Notes under the pieces: generated by a model
The model's database searches: none
What the model was told of the DNA's origin: nothing
What the model saw: only the letters and a program-made list of their open reading frames with translations
Position numbers and translations under genes: made by a program
Source: an uncultured Pseudomonadota bacterium
GTDB lineage: Bacteria > Pseudomonadota > Gammaproteobacteria > Burkholderiales > Burkholderiaceae
Direction: 5' to 3'
Length of the DNA stretch: 32,943 nucleotides
NCBI GenBank assembly: GCA_946480245.1
Contig: CAMLIZ010000042.1
Span: forward strand, 1 to 32,943
Part shown: in pieces, positions 7,860-15,855 of the stretch
Layout of the letters: every line of letters begins with the position of its first letter
Numbering within the stretch: the stretch's first letter is position 1

Positions 7860-8746
7860 GAAAGCATGCTCCCGTTGCCGGCGATGAGGGACACGATGTC
7901 GCGCAGCGAGGCCGGCACCTCGCGTCGCGCCGGCGGCGCGCCGGGCCCGCTGTAGCGGGTGCCGGCGGGCAGCAGGTGCAGCTTCACGTCGATCAGCTCG
8001 AGCGCCTCGCGCAGCGCCCCGCCGATGAAGTTGGAGGCCATGCGGCGGCCATCGAGCAGCGTGACGGCACCGTCGCCCACCACCTCGATGCCGCCGTGCG
8101 GATCGAGCACCATCGCGGTGTCTTCGTCGATGCCCACGCCGATCAGCGTCGGGTTGCCGGCCACCACGTTGAGCAGGCGGCCCAGGCGCTGGCGCTCCGA
8201 GAACTGCGGGTCGATGAGCACCGCGCGCACCAGGCCCAGCCCGGCGACCAGCGCGTGGCCGGCCGGACGCGGATGGGCGTCGCCGCCGTCCAGCAGCATG
8301 TGCTGCGCCAGCGCGCCTGCACCGGCCGCCGTGCCCGCCACGCACAGCCCGCGCTCGGCGTGCGCCTGCTGCAGCGCCACGTGCACTGCCGTGCCGCCCA
8401 GCATGGACAACAGGCGACGGCCGTCGCTGCCGATGAGGAACACGGCATCGGCATCGAGCACGCGGTCGGCCAGGCGGGCATCGTTGGCCTGTTCGCGCGA
8501 AGGCAGTTCGAGCGCCGAGCAGGCACCTGCACCGAGCTCGGCCAGCGCTTGCCCATAGGCGCGGCACAGGCTGGCGCCGTCGCGGGTACCGGCGGCCAGC
8601 AGCAGGATGCGGGGATTCGACGGGGCGGCCAGTTCGACGAAGCGGCGCAGCACCAGCTTGTCGTGCTCGCGGTCTTCGTTGCCGCCGATGATCACCAGAT
8701 ACCCGGCGCGGCGTTCGCGCGCATCCGGGCGGTGCAGTGGGGCCAT
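7856..8746 (-). CDS. Cyanophycinase-family protein, probably catalytically inactive
   Basis: 296 residues, matching the length and fold pattern of cyanophycinase (peptidase S51, class I glutamine-amidotransferase-like). Active family members cut cyanophycin to β-Asp-Arg dipeptides with a nucleophile Ser in GTSAGA. Here the elbow reads VAGTAAGAGAL, with Ala140 in place of Ser. The usual DQHF motif carrying the catalytic His reads DPQF (Gln181). The GGDQ motif reads GSDG (109). Framework motifs around them are kept (SMLGGTAVH, SERQRLGRLL, GVGIDEDTAMVL), so the frame is right and the fold is conserved. This suggests a pseudoenzyme that might regulate or scaffold the synthetase or bind the polymer. 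It sits directly upstream of cphA with an ATGA overlap. The family call is firm; inactivity is inferred. Confidence 0.88.
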   Translation of the reverse strand: MAPLHRPDARERRAGYLVIIGGNEDREHDKLVLRRFVELAAPSNPRILLLAAGTRDGASLCRAYGQALAELGAGACSALELPSREQANDARLADRVLDADAVFLIGSDGRRLLSMLGGTAVHVALQQAHAERGLCVAGTAAGAGALAQHMLLDGGDAHPRPAGHALVAGLGLVRAVLIDPQFSERQRLGRLLNVVAGNPTLIGVGIDEDTAMVLDPHGGIEVVGDGAVTLLDGRRMASNFIGGALREALELIDVKLHLLPAGTRYSGPGAPPARREVPASLRDIVSLIAGNGSMLS

Positions 8747-8812
8747 GCGTGGCTCGTCGGGGGATGTGTCGCTGGCCTCCGGGCAAGGCCCGTACCCGGC
8801 CCGCGCCGCGCG

Positions 8813-9304
8813 TCAGCCGCCGCGCGGCGCCTGTGCGGGGTACAGCCGCTGCGTGAGTTCGCGCCGATCGAGCTGCAGCAGGTCCTTGTCGATCTCGTCG
8901 ATCACCACGTCACTCACCTCGTGCGGCAGCGCCTTGCGCAAGCGGCCGAGGAACTTGGGCGCCGCCACGATGCGCAGCCGTTCGAAGCGATGTGCGCGCC
9001 GCGCCTGCGTCAAGCGCTCGGCCACCTGGCGCGCGAAGCGCTCGGCCTCCTGGTCGAGCTTGTCCTCGCCGCCGTTTCCGGAGATGGTGGCGTTGCCGCC
9101 CATCATCGCGTCGCCCGGCCGGCCGCCATGTGCGTCCGGCGGTGAGCGGCGGCCGGTGGCGTCGCGCCGCAGGCCGGCCTCGTCAGCGTGGGCGGCGGGG
9201 TCGGTGAACTCCTCCACCTCCTCCAGGTCGCGCCCGGGCTGGCTGGTTTGCAGGATGCGGGCGCGGCCCTTGTCGGCCAGGACGATCCAGGTGGGCTGCT
9301 GCAT
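8813..9304 (-). CDS. Host attachment family protein (PF10116-like)
   Basis: 163 residues, beginning MQQPTWIVLADKGRARIL, the N-terminal pattern of the family named after a plant-attachment gene of Agrobacterium. A middle Gly/Asp-rich loop (about 45-80) is followed by an amphipathic helix (EAERFARQVAERL) and a β-α segment (RLRIVAAPKFLGRLRKAL). The family is widespread in soil and water bacteria and often stress-associated; its biochemical activity is unknown, so the name should not be read as proof of host association. The ATG at 9302-9304 was chosen over an upstream in-frame ATG because AAGGAG lies 8 bp before it and the family starts there. It shares strand with the cyanophycin genes, about 66 bp upstream of them. 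Confidence 0.85.
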   Translation of the reverse strand: MQQPTWIVLADKGRARILQTSQPGRDLEEVEEFTDPAAHADEAGLRRDATGRRSPPDAHGGRPGDAMMGGNATISGNGGEDKLDQEAERFARQVAERLTQARRAHRFERLRIVAAPKFLGRLRKALPHEVSDVVIDEIDKDLLQLDRRELTQRLYPAQAPRGG

Positions 9305-9413
9305 GCGGTGCTCCTTGTGCGGTTGGGGGTGCAACACGGCGTGCAACCACAGTGCCCGCACCGCGCGCAGAGAAGAGGAAAAACTTGCTGCCGATCCGCG
9401 CGCTGCAGCCGCG

Positions 9414-9851
9414 TCAGTGGCGGTCCGGCTGCGACGGCGTTGAAATGTCCTTCAGCGTCTCGGCCACGCGCGGCGGCTGGCCCGATCGCTCGGCCATGTC
9501 GCCCAGCGACACGATGCCGACCAGGTGATGCTCGCGATCGACCACCGGCACGCGGCGGATCTGGCTGTCGCGCATTTCGTCGAGCACGTCGTCGACGTCC
9601 TGGTCCTCGTAGCACCAGCGCACGTTCGCGCTCATCACTTCGGTCACCGGCGTGCTGTCGGCCGGCCTGTTGACCGCCACCGCCCGCACCGCGATGTCGC
9701 GGTCGGTGACCATGCCGACCAGCTTCTCGCCATCGCACACCGGCACGGCACCCACATTCAGTTCGTCCATGCATTGCGCCACGCGCTGCAAGGTGTCGTC
9801 GGGCTGAACGGTGCGCACGCCGCGCGTCATCACGTCGCAAATCTGGGCCAT
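9414..9851 (-). CDS. Tandem CBS-domain protein
   Basis: 145 residues made almost entirely of two CBS motifs: about 5-60 (ICDVMTRGVRTVQPDDTL ... VGMVTDRDIAVRAVA) and about 70-130 (VTEVMSANVRWCYEDQDV ... LVGIVSLGDMAER). Paired CBS domains form a Bateman module that binds adenine nucleotides; stand-alone forms are thought to sense energy state or bind partner proteins. No enzyme domain is attached. The start at 9849-9851 is supported by AAGGAG upstream. It lies between the host-attachment protein and the esterase, all on the minus strand with gaps of about 75-110 bp, so the operon relationship is uncertain. Confidence 0.9.
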   Translation of the reverse strand: MAQICDVMTRGVRTVQPDDTLQRVAQCMDELNVGAVPVCDGEKLVGMVTDRDIAVRAVAVNRPADSTPVTEVMSANVRWCYEDQDVDDVLDEMRDSQIRRVPVVDREHHLVGIVSLGDMAERSGQPPRVAETLKDISTPSQPDRH

Positions 9852-9926
9852 CTCGATGCTCCTTCGAAGGCAAACCACGGAAACCGATGAGGCTCGGCCC
9901 AGCAGGTTTGGTGCCCGCAGCCGGCG

Positions 9927-10976
9927 CTACTCGCGCGGCAGCGCGTCGAAGAACTCCCACATCGCGTCGTTGGCCGACAAGGCCTGCGACGGCGCCTCGG
10001 TGCCGCCGCGCGGCTTCACGCCGCCGGGCCACGAATGCCCGCCGGTGGCCGTAACGCACAGCTGTACGCGGGTGCCGCCGTCGCAGGGCGCTCGCAGATC
10101 GCAGTAGGCGCCGGGCTTGTCGAGCGTGCGCCGGGCGGGTGCACCGCAGTGGTCGAGCCGGGCCCACTTGGCGATGGTGTCCGGCACCGACACGAAGTCG
10201 GTGACCAGCGCCTCGTTGCGGAAGGTGGCGCCGGCCCCGCCGTTGAACAGCACGTGGTCGTCGTCCTGCGCGTGGATGTGCAGCACCGACACCGGCCGCT
10301 GCGGTGCGCAGGCCGTGGTGTTGTCGGTGCCGGCCACGGCGGCGATGGCGCGGAAGGTGTCGGGCATCTCGCAGGCGAGACGGTAGGCCAGCATCGCGCC
10401 GTTGGACATGCCGGTGGCGTAGACGCGGCGCCGGTCGACGTGCAATTGCTGCGCAAGGTGGCCCACCATCGCGCGGATGAAGCCGACGTCGTCCACGTGC
10501 CGGTCGCGCGCCGCGGCGCAGCAGCGGCCCGCGTTCCAGGTGGCGAGCTTGCCCGACGCGAACGCGCTGTAGCCGTTCGGAAACGCGACGATGAAGCCGC
10601 GCCGGTCCGACTGCGAGATCTGCCCGTAGTAGCGATCGTCGGCCTGCAGCGTCATGTCGCCGCCGCCGCCATGCAGCGCCACCAGCAGCGGCAGCGGGGT
10701 GCTGCCGTCGTACTGCGGCGGCACATGCACCCGGTACAGGCGCGTCAGGCCGTCGTGCTGCAGCGAGAAGGTGTAGGTGCCGGGGCGGGTGATCGGGCTG
10801 TCGACGTCCGTGCTGGCCGCCGGTGCCGGCTTGGCCTGCTGGCGTTCGAGCAGGCGCTGCCGGATGCGATCGCGCAGAAAGCCGTGCGACTCTTGCGCAG
10901 CGGCGGCCAGTGGCAGCAGGGCCAGCGCAATCAACAGCAGCGCCGGCAGGCGGCGGGCACAGCGGAGGAACCTCAT
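9927..10976 (-). CDS. Secreted PHB depolymerase/feruloyl esterase family hydrolase (LpqC-like)
   Basis: 349 residues. A signal peptide (1-~27, ending LAAAAQE) precedes an α/β-hydrolase domain from about residue 65. The segment VALHGGGGDM supplies the oxyanion hole, S191 lies in the nucleophile elbow GMSNGAM, an acidic residue lies in HIHAQDDDHV (238-240), and His314 is in GGHSWPG. This pattern defines the esterase PHB-depolymerase family, which includes extracellular poly(3-hydroxybutyrate) depolymerases and feruloyl/acetylxylan esterases. Which substrate applies cannot be read from sequence. Several Cys suggest disulfides after export. The ATG at 10974-10976 is the start; an open frame extends upstream through the tRNA but has no protein logic. 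Confidence 0.88.
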   Translation of the reverse strand: MRFLRCARRLPALLLIALALLPLAAAAQESHGFLRDRIRQRLLERQQAKPAPAASTDVDSPITRPGTYTFSLQHDGLTRLYRVHVPPQYDGSTPLPLLVALHGGGGDMTLQADDRYYGQISQSDRRGFIVAFPNGYSAFASGKLATWNAGRCCAAARDRHVDDVGFIRAMVGHLAQQLHVDRRRVYATGMSNGAMLAYRLACEMPDTFRAIAAVAGTDNTTACAPQRPVSVLHIHAQDDDHVLFNGGAGATFRNEALVTDFVSVPDTIAKWARLDHCGAPARRTLDKPGAYCDLRAPCDGGTRVQLCVTATGGHSWPGGVKPRGGTEAPSQALSANDAMWEFFDALPRE

Positions 10977-11008
10977 GAATGCCTCGTCAGGGGATGAACC
11001 GACAGCTG

Positions 11009-11027
11009 CCCGCGAAGATCTCGCGGG
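11009..11027. repeat. Short perfect inverted repeat upstream of the esterase gene
   Basis: A 7-bp stem CCCGCGA/TCGCGGG closes a 5-nt loop (AGATC), 33 bp upstream of the esterase ATG on its leader side. There is no T-run on either side, so it is not a normal terminator; it could be a leader hairpin or an operator. Confidence 0.35.
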
Positions 11028-11055
11028 GGTTGCGCGGCTATACCTTGGCCACTGG

Positions 11056-11080
11056 GCATCGCTTCTAGCGGCAGCGATGC
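11056..11080 (-). terminator. Hairpin downstream of the CAU tRNA, weak terminator candidate
   Basis: Perfect 8-bp arms GCATCGCT (11056-11063) and AGCGATGC (11073-11080) with a 9-nt loop start about 34 nt after the tRNA 3' end. No U-tract follows, so it may be a processing or RNA-end-protecting hairpin rather than an intrinsic terminator. Confidence 0.3.
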
Positions 11081-11113
11081 GGTGAGAAGCGCCGCACGTC
11101 ATTGCCATGTTCT

Positions 11114-11190
11114 TGGTAGGCCGTGTTGGGATCGAACCAACGACCAAAGGATTATGAGTCCTCTGCTCTAACCGACTGAGCTAACGGCCC
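11114..11190 (-). tRNA. tRNA with CAU anticodon (probably tRNA-Ile2; could be elongator tRNA-Met)
   Basis: A 77-nt cloverleaf read on the minus strand, with CCA encoded (11114-11116). The acceptor stem GGGCCGT/ACGGCCT has one G·T pair. The D arm is GCTC...GAGC, the anticodon arm GAGGA-CTCATAA-TCCTT (anticodon CAT), and the T arm GTTGG-TTCGATC-CCAAC. The body (TTAGCTCAG, GACTCATAATC, variable TGGTCG) resembles E. coli ileX tRNA-Ile2 more than elongator tRNA-Met, and C4-G69/C5-G68 match features used by the lysidine synthetase TilS. Annotation programs often label such genes tRNA-Met. It is not an initiator: it lacks the three G-C pairs at the anticodon stem base. Confidence 0.93.
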
Positions 11191-11202
11191 GAAGGAGGCG
11201 GC

Positions 11203-11208
11203 ATTGTA
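11203..11208 (-). promoter_or_regulatory. -10 box of the tRNA promoter
   Basis: TACAAT on the minus strand (five of six consensus bases), followed by the GC-rich discriminator GCCGCC and then the tRNA 5' end about 12 nt downstream. This is the usual arrangement of stringently controlled tRNA promoters. No convincing -35 box was found. Confidence 0.45.
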
Positions 11209-11238
11209 GGAGCGGTGTCCCGGCGGCTCCTGGCGCGC

Positions 11239-12270
11239 TCACCCCTGGCTCAGCGCATTGCCGACCAACCGCGCCGTGATGTCGACGATCTGGATCATGC
11301 GGTCGTAGGCCATGCGCGTAGGTCCGATCACGCCGAGCGTGCCGACCACCTGGCCGTTCACCTCGTACGGTGCCGTTACCACCGACAGCTCCTCGTACGG
11401 CACCACCCGGCTTTCGCCGCCGATGTAGATGCGCACGCCTTCGGCACGGCTGCTCACCTCGAGCAGGCGCATCAGCTGCGTCTTCTGCTCGAACAGGTCG
11501 AACAGCTTGCGCAGCGAGCCCATGTCGTTGCCGAAGTCCTGCACCGCCAGCAGGTTGCGCTCGCCCGACACCACGACCTGCTCGTCGCGTTCGGCGATCG
11601 CCTCGCTGCCCGCCTCCACCGCGGCCTGCATCAACCCGGCGATCTCGCCGCGCAGCTGGTCGATCTCGTTGCGCAGCTTCTCGCGCACCTCCTCGATCGT
11701 GAGGCCGCGGTAGTGCTCGTTGAGGTAGTTGGTGGCCTCGATCAGCTGGCTCTGGGAAAAGTCGTGCGCGGTGAAGATCACGCGGTTCTGCACATCACCA
11801 TCCGGCGACACGATGATCACCAGCACGCGCCGGTCGCCGAGGCGCAGGAACTCGATGTGGCGGAACACCGACGGCTTGCGCGGCGCACTCACCACGCCGA
11901 CGAAGCTCGACAGGTTGGACAACAACTGCGCCGCGTTGGCGATGACGCGCTGCGGCTGGTCGGGGCGCAACTGGCCGCGCACTTCGCCGGCCAGGAACTC
12001 GTCCTGGTTCGGCGGCCGGGCGGTCAGCATGGTGTCCACGAACAGCCGGTATCCGCGCGCCGTGGGCACGCGACCGGCCGATGTGTGGGGGCTGGCGATC
12101 AGCCCCAGCTCCTCCAGGTCGGCCATCACGTTGCGGATGGTCGCCGGTGACAGGTCCAGGCCCGAAGCCTTGGACAACGTGCGCGAGCCCACCGGCTGCC
12201 CCTCGGCGATATAGCGCTCGACCAGCGTCTTCAGAAGAGTCTTCGCACGCTCGTCCATCATGTGTTTCAT
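11239..12270 (-). CDS. hrcA: Heat-inducible transcription repressor HrcA
   Basis: 343 residues, the usual length. HrcA represses chaperone genes (groESL, dnaK) by binding the CIRCE inverted repeat and is tuned by GroEL. An N-terminal winged helix (about 5-75) has [34 protein letters not shown] split over HTH and wing, followed by [16 protein letters not shown]-like central domain and the C-terminal [17 protein letters not shown] segment are also present. The first in-frame ATG (12268-12270) is given; ATGs at 12261 and 12258 are also possible and fit family N-termini (MDERAKTLL). No CIRCE copy and no chaperone gene are visible nearby. It is divergent from nadK, a common arrangement in Burkholderiales. 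Confidence 0.96.
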   Translation of the reverse strand: MKHMMDERAKTLLKTLVERYIAEGQPVGSRTLSKASGLDLSPATIRNVMADLEELGLIASPHTSAGRVPTARGYRLFVDTMLTARPPNQDEFLAGEVRGQLRPDQPQRVIANAAQLLSNLSSFVGVVSAPRKPSVFRHIEFLRLGDRRVLVIIVSPDGDVQNRVIFTAHDFSQSQLIEATNYLNEHYRGLTIEEVREKLRNEIDQLRGEIAGLMQAAVEAGSEAIAERDEQVVVSGERNLLAVQDFGNDMGSLRKLFDLFEQKTQLMRLLEVSSRAEGVRIYIGGESRVVPYEELSVVTAPYEVNGQVVGTLGVIGPTRMAYDRMIQIVDITARLVGNALSQG

Positions 12271-12274
12271 TGTA
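12269..12274 (-). promoter_or_regulatory. Possible -10 box of hrcA, overlapping its first ATG
   Basis: TACAAT (minus strand) overlaps the annotated ATG. Transcription starting about 7 nt further on would place the 5' end at the second ATG (12261), giving a leaderless mRNA and a protein three residues shorter. No good -35 box is seen. Confidence 0.3.
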
Positions 12275-12331
12275 CGGAGCGGGCCCCGCCGCGAGGCGTT
12301 CGCGCCCTCGTTTCGTCAAATCGCTGTGGTG

Positions 12332-12337
12332 TAATTC
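12332..12337 (+). promoter_or_regulatory. Possible -10 box of nadK
   Basis: TAATTC ends five bases before the nadK ATG, and no Shine-Dalgarno sequence precedes that ATG. If this is the -10 element, the transcript would start at or next to the A of the ATG (leaderless). The -35 region is weak (around 12311-12316, TTTCGT). Confidence 0.3.
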
Positions 12338-12342
12338 CTCGC

Positions 12343-13218
12343 ATGCCGACCCGCTTTCGTCACGCCGCGCTCGTGGGTAAACCCCAGGCGCAGGGCATGC
12401 GCCCGGTACTGGAGGAGATCGCCCAGTTCCTCGGACGCCAGGGCCTGGAGGTGACGCTCGAGCAGGAAACCGCGGCCGCCACCGACATCCTCGGCTACGG
12501 CGCCATGTCGCGCACCGAACTCGGCAAGCAGTGCGACATCGCGGTGGTGGTGGGCGGCGACGGCACCATGCTGGGCATCGCGCGCGAGCTTGCGCGCTAT
12601 CAGGTCCCGTTGGTGGGCATCAACCAGGGCCGCTTGGGCTTCATCACCGACATCCCGGTGGGTCAGGTGCTAGAAGCACTGGGGCCCATCATCGCCGGCG
12701 ACTACGAGGAAGAACACCGCGCGATGCTCGACGGCGGCGTGTGGCGTGACGGCGAACAGATCTTCGAGAGCGTGTCGATGAACGACGTGGTCGTCAGCCG
12801 CGGCGCCACCGCCGGCATGGTGGAGCTGAAGATCGAGATCGGCGGCGACCTGATGGCCACCATCCGCGCCGACGGGCTGATCCTCGCGTCACCCACCGGC
12901 TCCACCGCCTATGCGTTGTCGGCCGGCGGGCCGATCCTGCATCCGGCCATCGCCGGTTGGGTGCTGGTGCCGATCGCCTCGCACACCTTGTCCAACCGAC
13001 CCATCGTGCTGCCGGATGCCGACGAGATCCGCATCGAGATCGTCTCCGGCCGCGACGCCTCGGCCAACTTCGACATGCAAAGCCTCGCCAGCCTGCTGCA
13101 CGGCGATCAGGTGCGCGTGCGCCGCTCGGCCCACAAGGTGCGGTTCCTGCACCCGCGCGGCTGGAGCTACTACGCCACCCTGCGCCGCAAGCTGCGCTGG
13201 TACGAAGGCGTCGTCTGA
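12343..13218 (+). CDS. nadK: NAD kinase
   Basis: 291 residues. It phosphorylates NAD+ to NADP+ with ATP in the cytoplasm. The signature GGDGTM (residues 71-76) is the nucleotide-binding/catalytic motif of the family. The NE/D motif is present as MNDVVVSRG, and the glycine-rich [17 protein letters not shown] segment follows. The start [13 protein letters not shown] was chosen because an upstream in-frame ATG (12262) overlaps hrcA and adds residues unlike the family. It is followed 13 bp later by recN, an association also seen in enterobacteria (nadK-recN). Confidence 0.96.
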   Translation: MPTRFRHAALVGKPQAQGMRPVLEEIAQFLGRQGLEVTLEQETAAATDILGYGAMSRTELGKQCDIAVVVGGDGTMLGIARELARYQVPLVGINQGRLGFITDIPVGQVLEALGPIIAGDYEEEHRAMLDGGVWRDGEQIFESVSMNDVVVSRGATAGMVELKIEIGGDLMATIRADGLILASPTGSTAYALSAGGPILHPAIAGWVLVPIASHTLSNRPIVLPDADEIRIEIVSGRDASANFDMQSLASLLHGDQVRVRRSAHKVRFLHPRGWSYYATLRRKLRWYEGVV

Positions 13219-13231
13219 CAACGGGCTGGCC

Positions 13232-14923
13232 ATGCTGAAACGCCTCGCGCTGCGCGATTTCGTGATCGTGCCCCTGCTCGAAGTGGAGCTGGGCGCCGGA
13301 TTCAGCGTGCTTACCGGCGAAACCGGCGCCGGAAAGTCGATCCTGGTCGACGCGCTGCAGCTCGCGCTGGGCAGCCGCGGTGACGCCGGCGTGGTGCGCG
13401 AAGGCGCGGCGCGCGCCGAGATCACCGCCGAGTTCGACCTGCCGCCGTCGCTTCTGCCATGGCTCGACGAGGCCGGCTTCGACAACGACGACGTGCTGCT
13501 GCTGCGCCGCACGATCGACGCGCAGGGCAAGAGCCGCGCATGGATCAACGGCAGCCCGGCCACGGTGGCGCAGCTGCGCGAAGCCGCCGAGCACCTGGTG
13601 GACATCCACGGCCAGCACGCCTGGCAAGGCCTCACGCGGCCCGCCTCGGTGCGCGACCTGCTGGACACGCAGGCGGGCGTGGAGACCAGCCCGCTTGCCG
13701 CGCTGTGGCAACGCTGGAAGGCCGCCAGCGAGGCGCTGCAGCGCGCACGCGAACGCCACGACGAGCTGGAGCGCGAGCGCGAGCGGCTGGCATGGCAGAT
13801 CGGCGAGGCCGACAAGCTCGCGCCGGGCGAGCACGAATGGGACGAGCTCAACGCCGAGCACCAACGCCTGTCGAACGGCCAGGCGCTGCTGGATGCCGCG
13901 CGCGCCGCACTCGACGCCGTGAGCGAAGGCGACACCAGCGCCGATGCGCTGTTGGCGCATGCGCTCGACGCGCTGGCCGACGTGGCGCGCTTCGACGAGC
14001 GCCTGGCCGGTGCGATCGAGGTGCTGCAGGGCGCACAGGCGCAGCTGCAGGATGCGGCGCACACGCTCAACGCCTACCTCGGGCACAGCGAACCCGACCC
14101 CGAACGCCTGGCCGACGTGGACCAACGCATGTCCGCCTGGATGAGCCTGGCACGGCGCTATCGCCGCCCGCCGGCACAGTTGCATGCGCTGCTGGTGGAA
14201 TGGAAGCAGCAGCTCGCCTCGCTGGATGCCGCTGCCGATGTGCAGGCGCTGGAGGCTGCGCTGGCCGAGGCCGAACAGCACTATCGCGCCGAGGCGCGGC
14301 GCGTTGGCCAGGCGCGCCGCGCGGCGGCGCCGCGCTTGGCAGCCACCGTCACCGAAGCGATGCAGCAGCTGGGCATGAGCGGCGGGCGCTTCGAGGTGGC
14401 GCTCGTGCCGCAGGCCGAGCCGCAGTCGTTCGGCCTGGAGTCTGCCGAGTTCCTGGTGGCGGGCCATGCAGGCAGCACGCCGCGGCCGCTGGCCAAGGTG
14501 GCCTCCGGCGGTGAGCTGTCGCGCCTGGCCCTGGCGATCGCCGTCACCACGGCGAGGGATGCCAACGGCGCCGCCACGCTGATCTTCGACGAGATCGACG
14601 CCGGCGTCGGCGGCGCGGTGGCCGACACGGTGGGCCGCATGATGAAGCAGCTGGGGCGCGAACGTCAGGTGATGGCGGTCACGCACCTGGCCCAGGTGGC
14701 CGCCTGCGCCGACCACCACTTCGTGGTTTCCAAGGCAGCGGCAGGCGGCGTGACCACCAGCGACGTGCAGCCGGTGGCCGGTGAGGCGCGCGTGGCCGAG
14801 GTGGCGCGCATGCTGGGCGGCGAGCGCTTGTCGAGCACCAGCCTGGCGCATGCCCAGGAGTTGCTGGCCACGGCTGCCGCCGGCGCCGCCGCCACGCCAT
14901 CCAAGAAGCGTTCCCGCGTATGA
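13232..14923 (+). CDS. recN: DNA repair protein RecN
   Basis: 563 residues. An SMC-like ATPase that acts early in double-strand-break repair with RecA. N-terminal ATPase half: LALRDFVIV, then Walker A GETGAGKS (29-36) and the Q-loop region [11 protein letters not shown] long coiled-coil (about 155-370) is rich in Glu/Arg/Ala heptads. The C-terminal half has the signature ASGGELSRL and Walker [14 protein letters not shown], followed by the H-loop VTHLAQVAA. All ATPase motifs are intact. The ATG follows nadK by 13 bp, and the stop overlaps the rapZ start (ATGA). Confidence 0.96.
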   Translation: MLKRLALRDFVIVPLLEVELGAGFSVLTGETGAGKSILVDALQLALGSRGDAGVVREGAARAEITAEFDLPPSLLPWLDEAGFDNDDVLLLRRTIDAQGKSRAWINGSPATVAQLREAAEHLVDIHGQHAWQGLTRPASVRDLLDTQAGVETSPLAALWQRWKAASEALQRARERHDELERERERLAWQIGEADKLAPGEHEWDELNAEHQRLSNGQALLDAARAALDAVSEGDTSADALLAHALDALADVARFDERLAGAIEVLQGAQAQLQDAAHTLNAYLGHSEPDPERLADVDQRMSAWMSLARRYRRPPAQLHALLVEWKQQLASLDAAADVQALEAALAEAEQHYRAEARRVGQARRAAAPRLAATVTEAMQQLGMSGGRFEVALVPQAEPQSFGLESAEFLVAGHAGSTPRPLAKVASGGELSRLALAIAVTTARDANGAATLIFDEIDAGVGGAVADTVGRMMKQLGRERQVMAVTHLAQVAACADHHFVVSKAAAGGVTTSDVQPVAGEARVAEVARMLGGERLSSTSLAHAQELLATAAAGAAATPSKKRSRV

Positions 14924-15855
14924 CCAGCCACACTCCCGCGCCGGCACCCGCACCCGCTCAGGCGGGCCGCGAGGTCGTGCTGATCACCGGCATCTCCGGC
15001 TCCGGCAAGTCGGTGGCGCTGCATGCGCTCGAGGACGCCGGCTTCTTCTGCATGGACAACCTGCCGCCCGAGCTGCTGCGCGAGTTCCTGCGGCTGGAGC
15101 AACAACGCGAGGAGCGTCGCGTCGCGATTGCGATGGACGTGCGCAGCGCCGGTTCGCTGCCGCAGCTGGTGTCGCTGATCAACGAGCTGCGCCGCGAGGG
15201 CGTGGTGATCCGGCCGCTGTTCCTCGACGCCAGCACCGACGCGCTGCTGCGCCGCTTCAGCGAGTCGCGCCGGCCACATCCGCTGTCCAACCTGTCGCGG
15301 CCGCAACCCACGCGCCGCGCCGAGGACATCGATGGCCAGCGCGCGCTGGTGGAGGTGATCGAGCTCGAACGCAAGCTGCTCGAGGAGCTGCGCGAGCTGT
15401 CCACCGTGATCGACACCAGCCAGCTGCGTCCGGCCCAGCTGGGCGCATGGATCCGCGACCTCGTGCAGGCCAAGGGCACCGCGCTCACGCTGGTGTTCGA
15501 ATCCTTTGCCTTCAAGCACGGCGTGCCGCGCGATGCCGACTTCGTGTTCGACGTGCGCGTGCTGCCCAACCCCTACTACATCCGCGAACTGCGGCCGCAC
15601 ACCGGCCGCGACGCCCCGGTGGCCGACTACCTGCGCGCGCAGCCCGAAGCAGCCGAGATGCTGGACATGACCGAGGCCTTTCTGCACCGCTGGCTGCCGG
15701 CCTTCGAGGAAGACCAGCGCAGCTACCTCACGGTGGCGGTGGGTTGCACCGGTGGCCAGCACCGCTCGGTGTACATCGTCGAGTTGCTGGCCGAACGCTT
15801 CCGCAGCCGCGCGGTGACGCTGGTGCGCCATCGCGAACTGGACGCCCGAGATTGA
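14920..15855 (+). CDS. rapZ: RNase adapter protein RapZ (P-loop ATPase)
   Basis: 311 residues. In enterobacteria RapZ senses glucosamine-6-phosphate and guides RNase E to the sRNA GlmZ; in betaproteobacteria its targets are not established. A short Ala/Pro-rich N-terminus precedes Walker A GISGSGKS (24-31) and [12 protein letters not shown]. The C-terminal domain carries [14 protein letters not shown], the conserved ligand/RNA-binding signature. It overlaps recN by 4 bp, and its stop overlaps the TTG start of the next gene. The gene is often found beside hprK-ptsN (PTS-Ntr) in proteobacteria; those are not in this window. Confidence 0.94.
   Translation: MTSHTPAPAPAPAQAGREVVLITGISGSGKSVALHALEDAGFFCMDNLPPELLREFLRLEQQREERRVAIAMDVRSAGSLPQLVSLINELRREGVVIRPLFLDASTDALLRRFSESRRPHPLSNLSRPQPTRRAEDIDGQRALVEVIELERKLLEELRELSTVIDTSQLRPAQLGAWIRDLVQAKGTALTLVFESFAFKHGVPRDADFVFDVRVLPNPYYIRELRPHTGRDAPVADYLRAQPEAAEMLDMTEAFLHRWLPAFEEDQRSYLTVAVGCTGGQHRSVYIVELLAERFRSRAVTLVRHRELDARD

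Noticed and set aside
5217..7955. A 912-residue open frame on the plus strand
   Set aside because: It is antisense to cphA. In GC-rich DNA the complement of a gene is often open; its product is His/Arg/Ala-rich with no domain.
7860..8786. Upstream extension of the cphA frame through the cyanophycinase-like gene (a 1200-residue reading)
   Set aside because: The added residues are a shadow of the other gene; cyanophycin synthetase starts at MKIVETRFLRGPNLYARR, with the coupled ATG.
9329..9347. Direct repeat GTGCAAC (two copies, 12-nt period) upstream of the host-attachment gene
   Set aside because: Only 7 bp in two copies; too short to call an operator without further support.
10977..11147. 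N-terminal extension of the esterase reading through the tRNA
   Set aside because: It would translate tRNA sequence and place the signal peptide inside the protein.
12271..12342. Search for a CIRCE element between hrcA and nadK
   Set aside because: No TTAGCACTC-N9-GAGTGCTAA-like sequence is present.
12794..14953. Long minus-strand open frames opposite nadK and recN
   Set aside because: They are shadows of well-supported genes with clear family motifs; the compositions are low-complexity.
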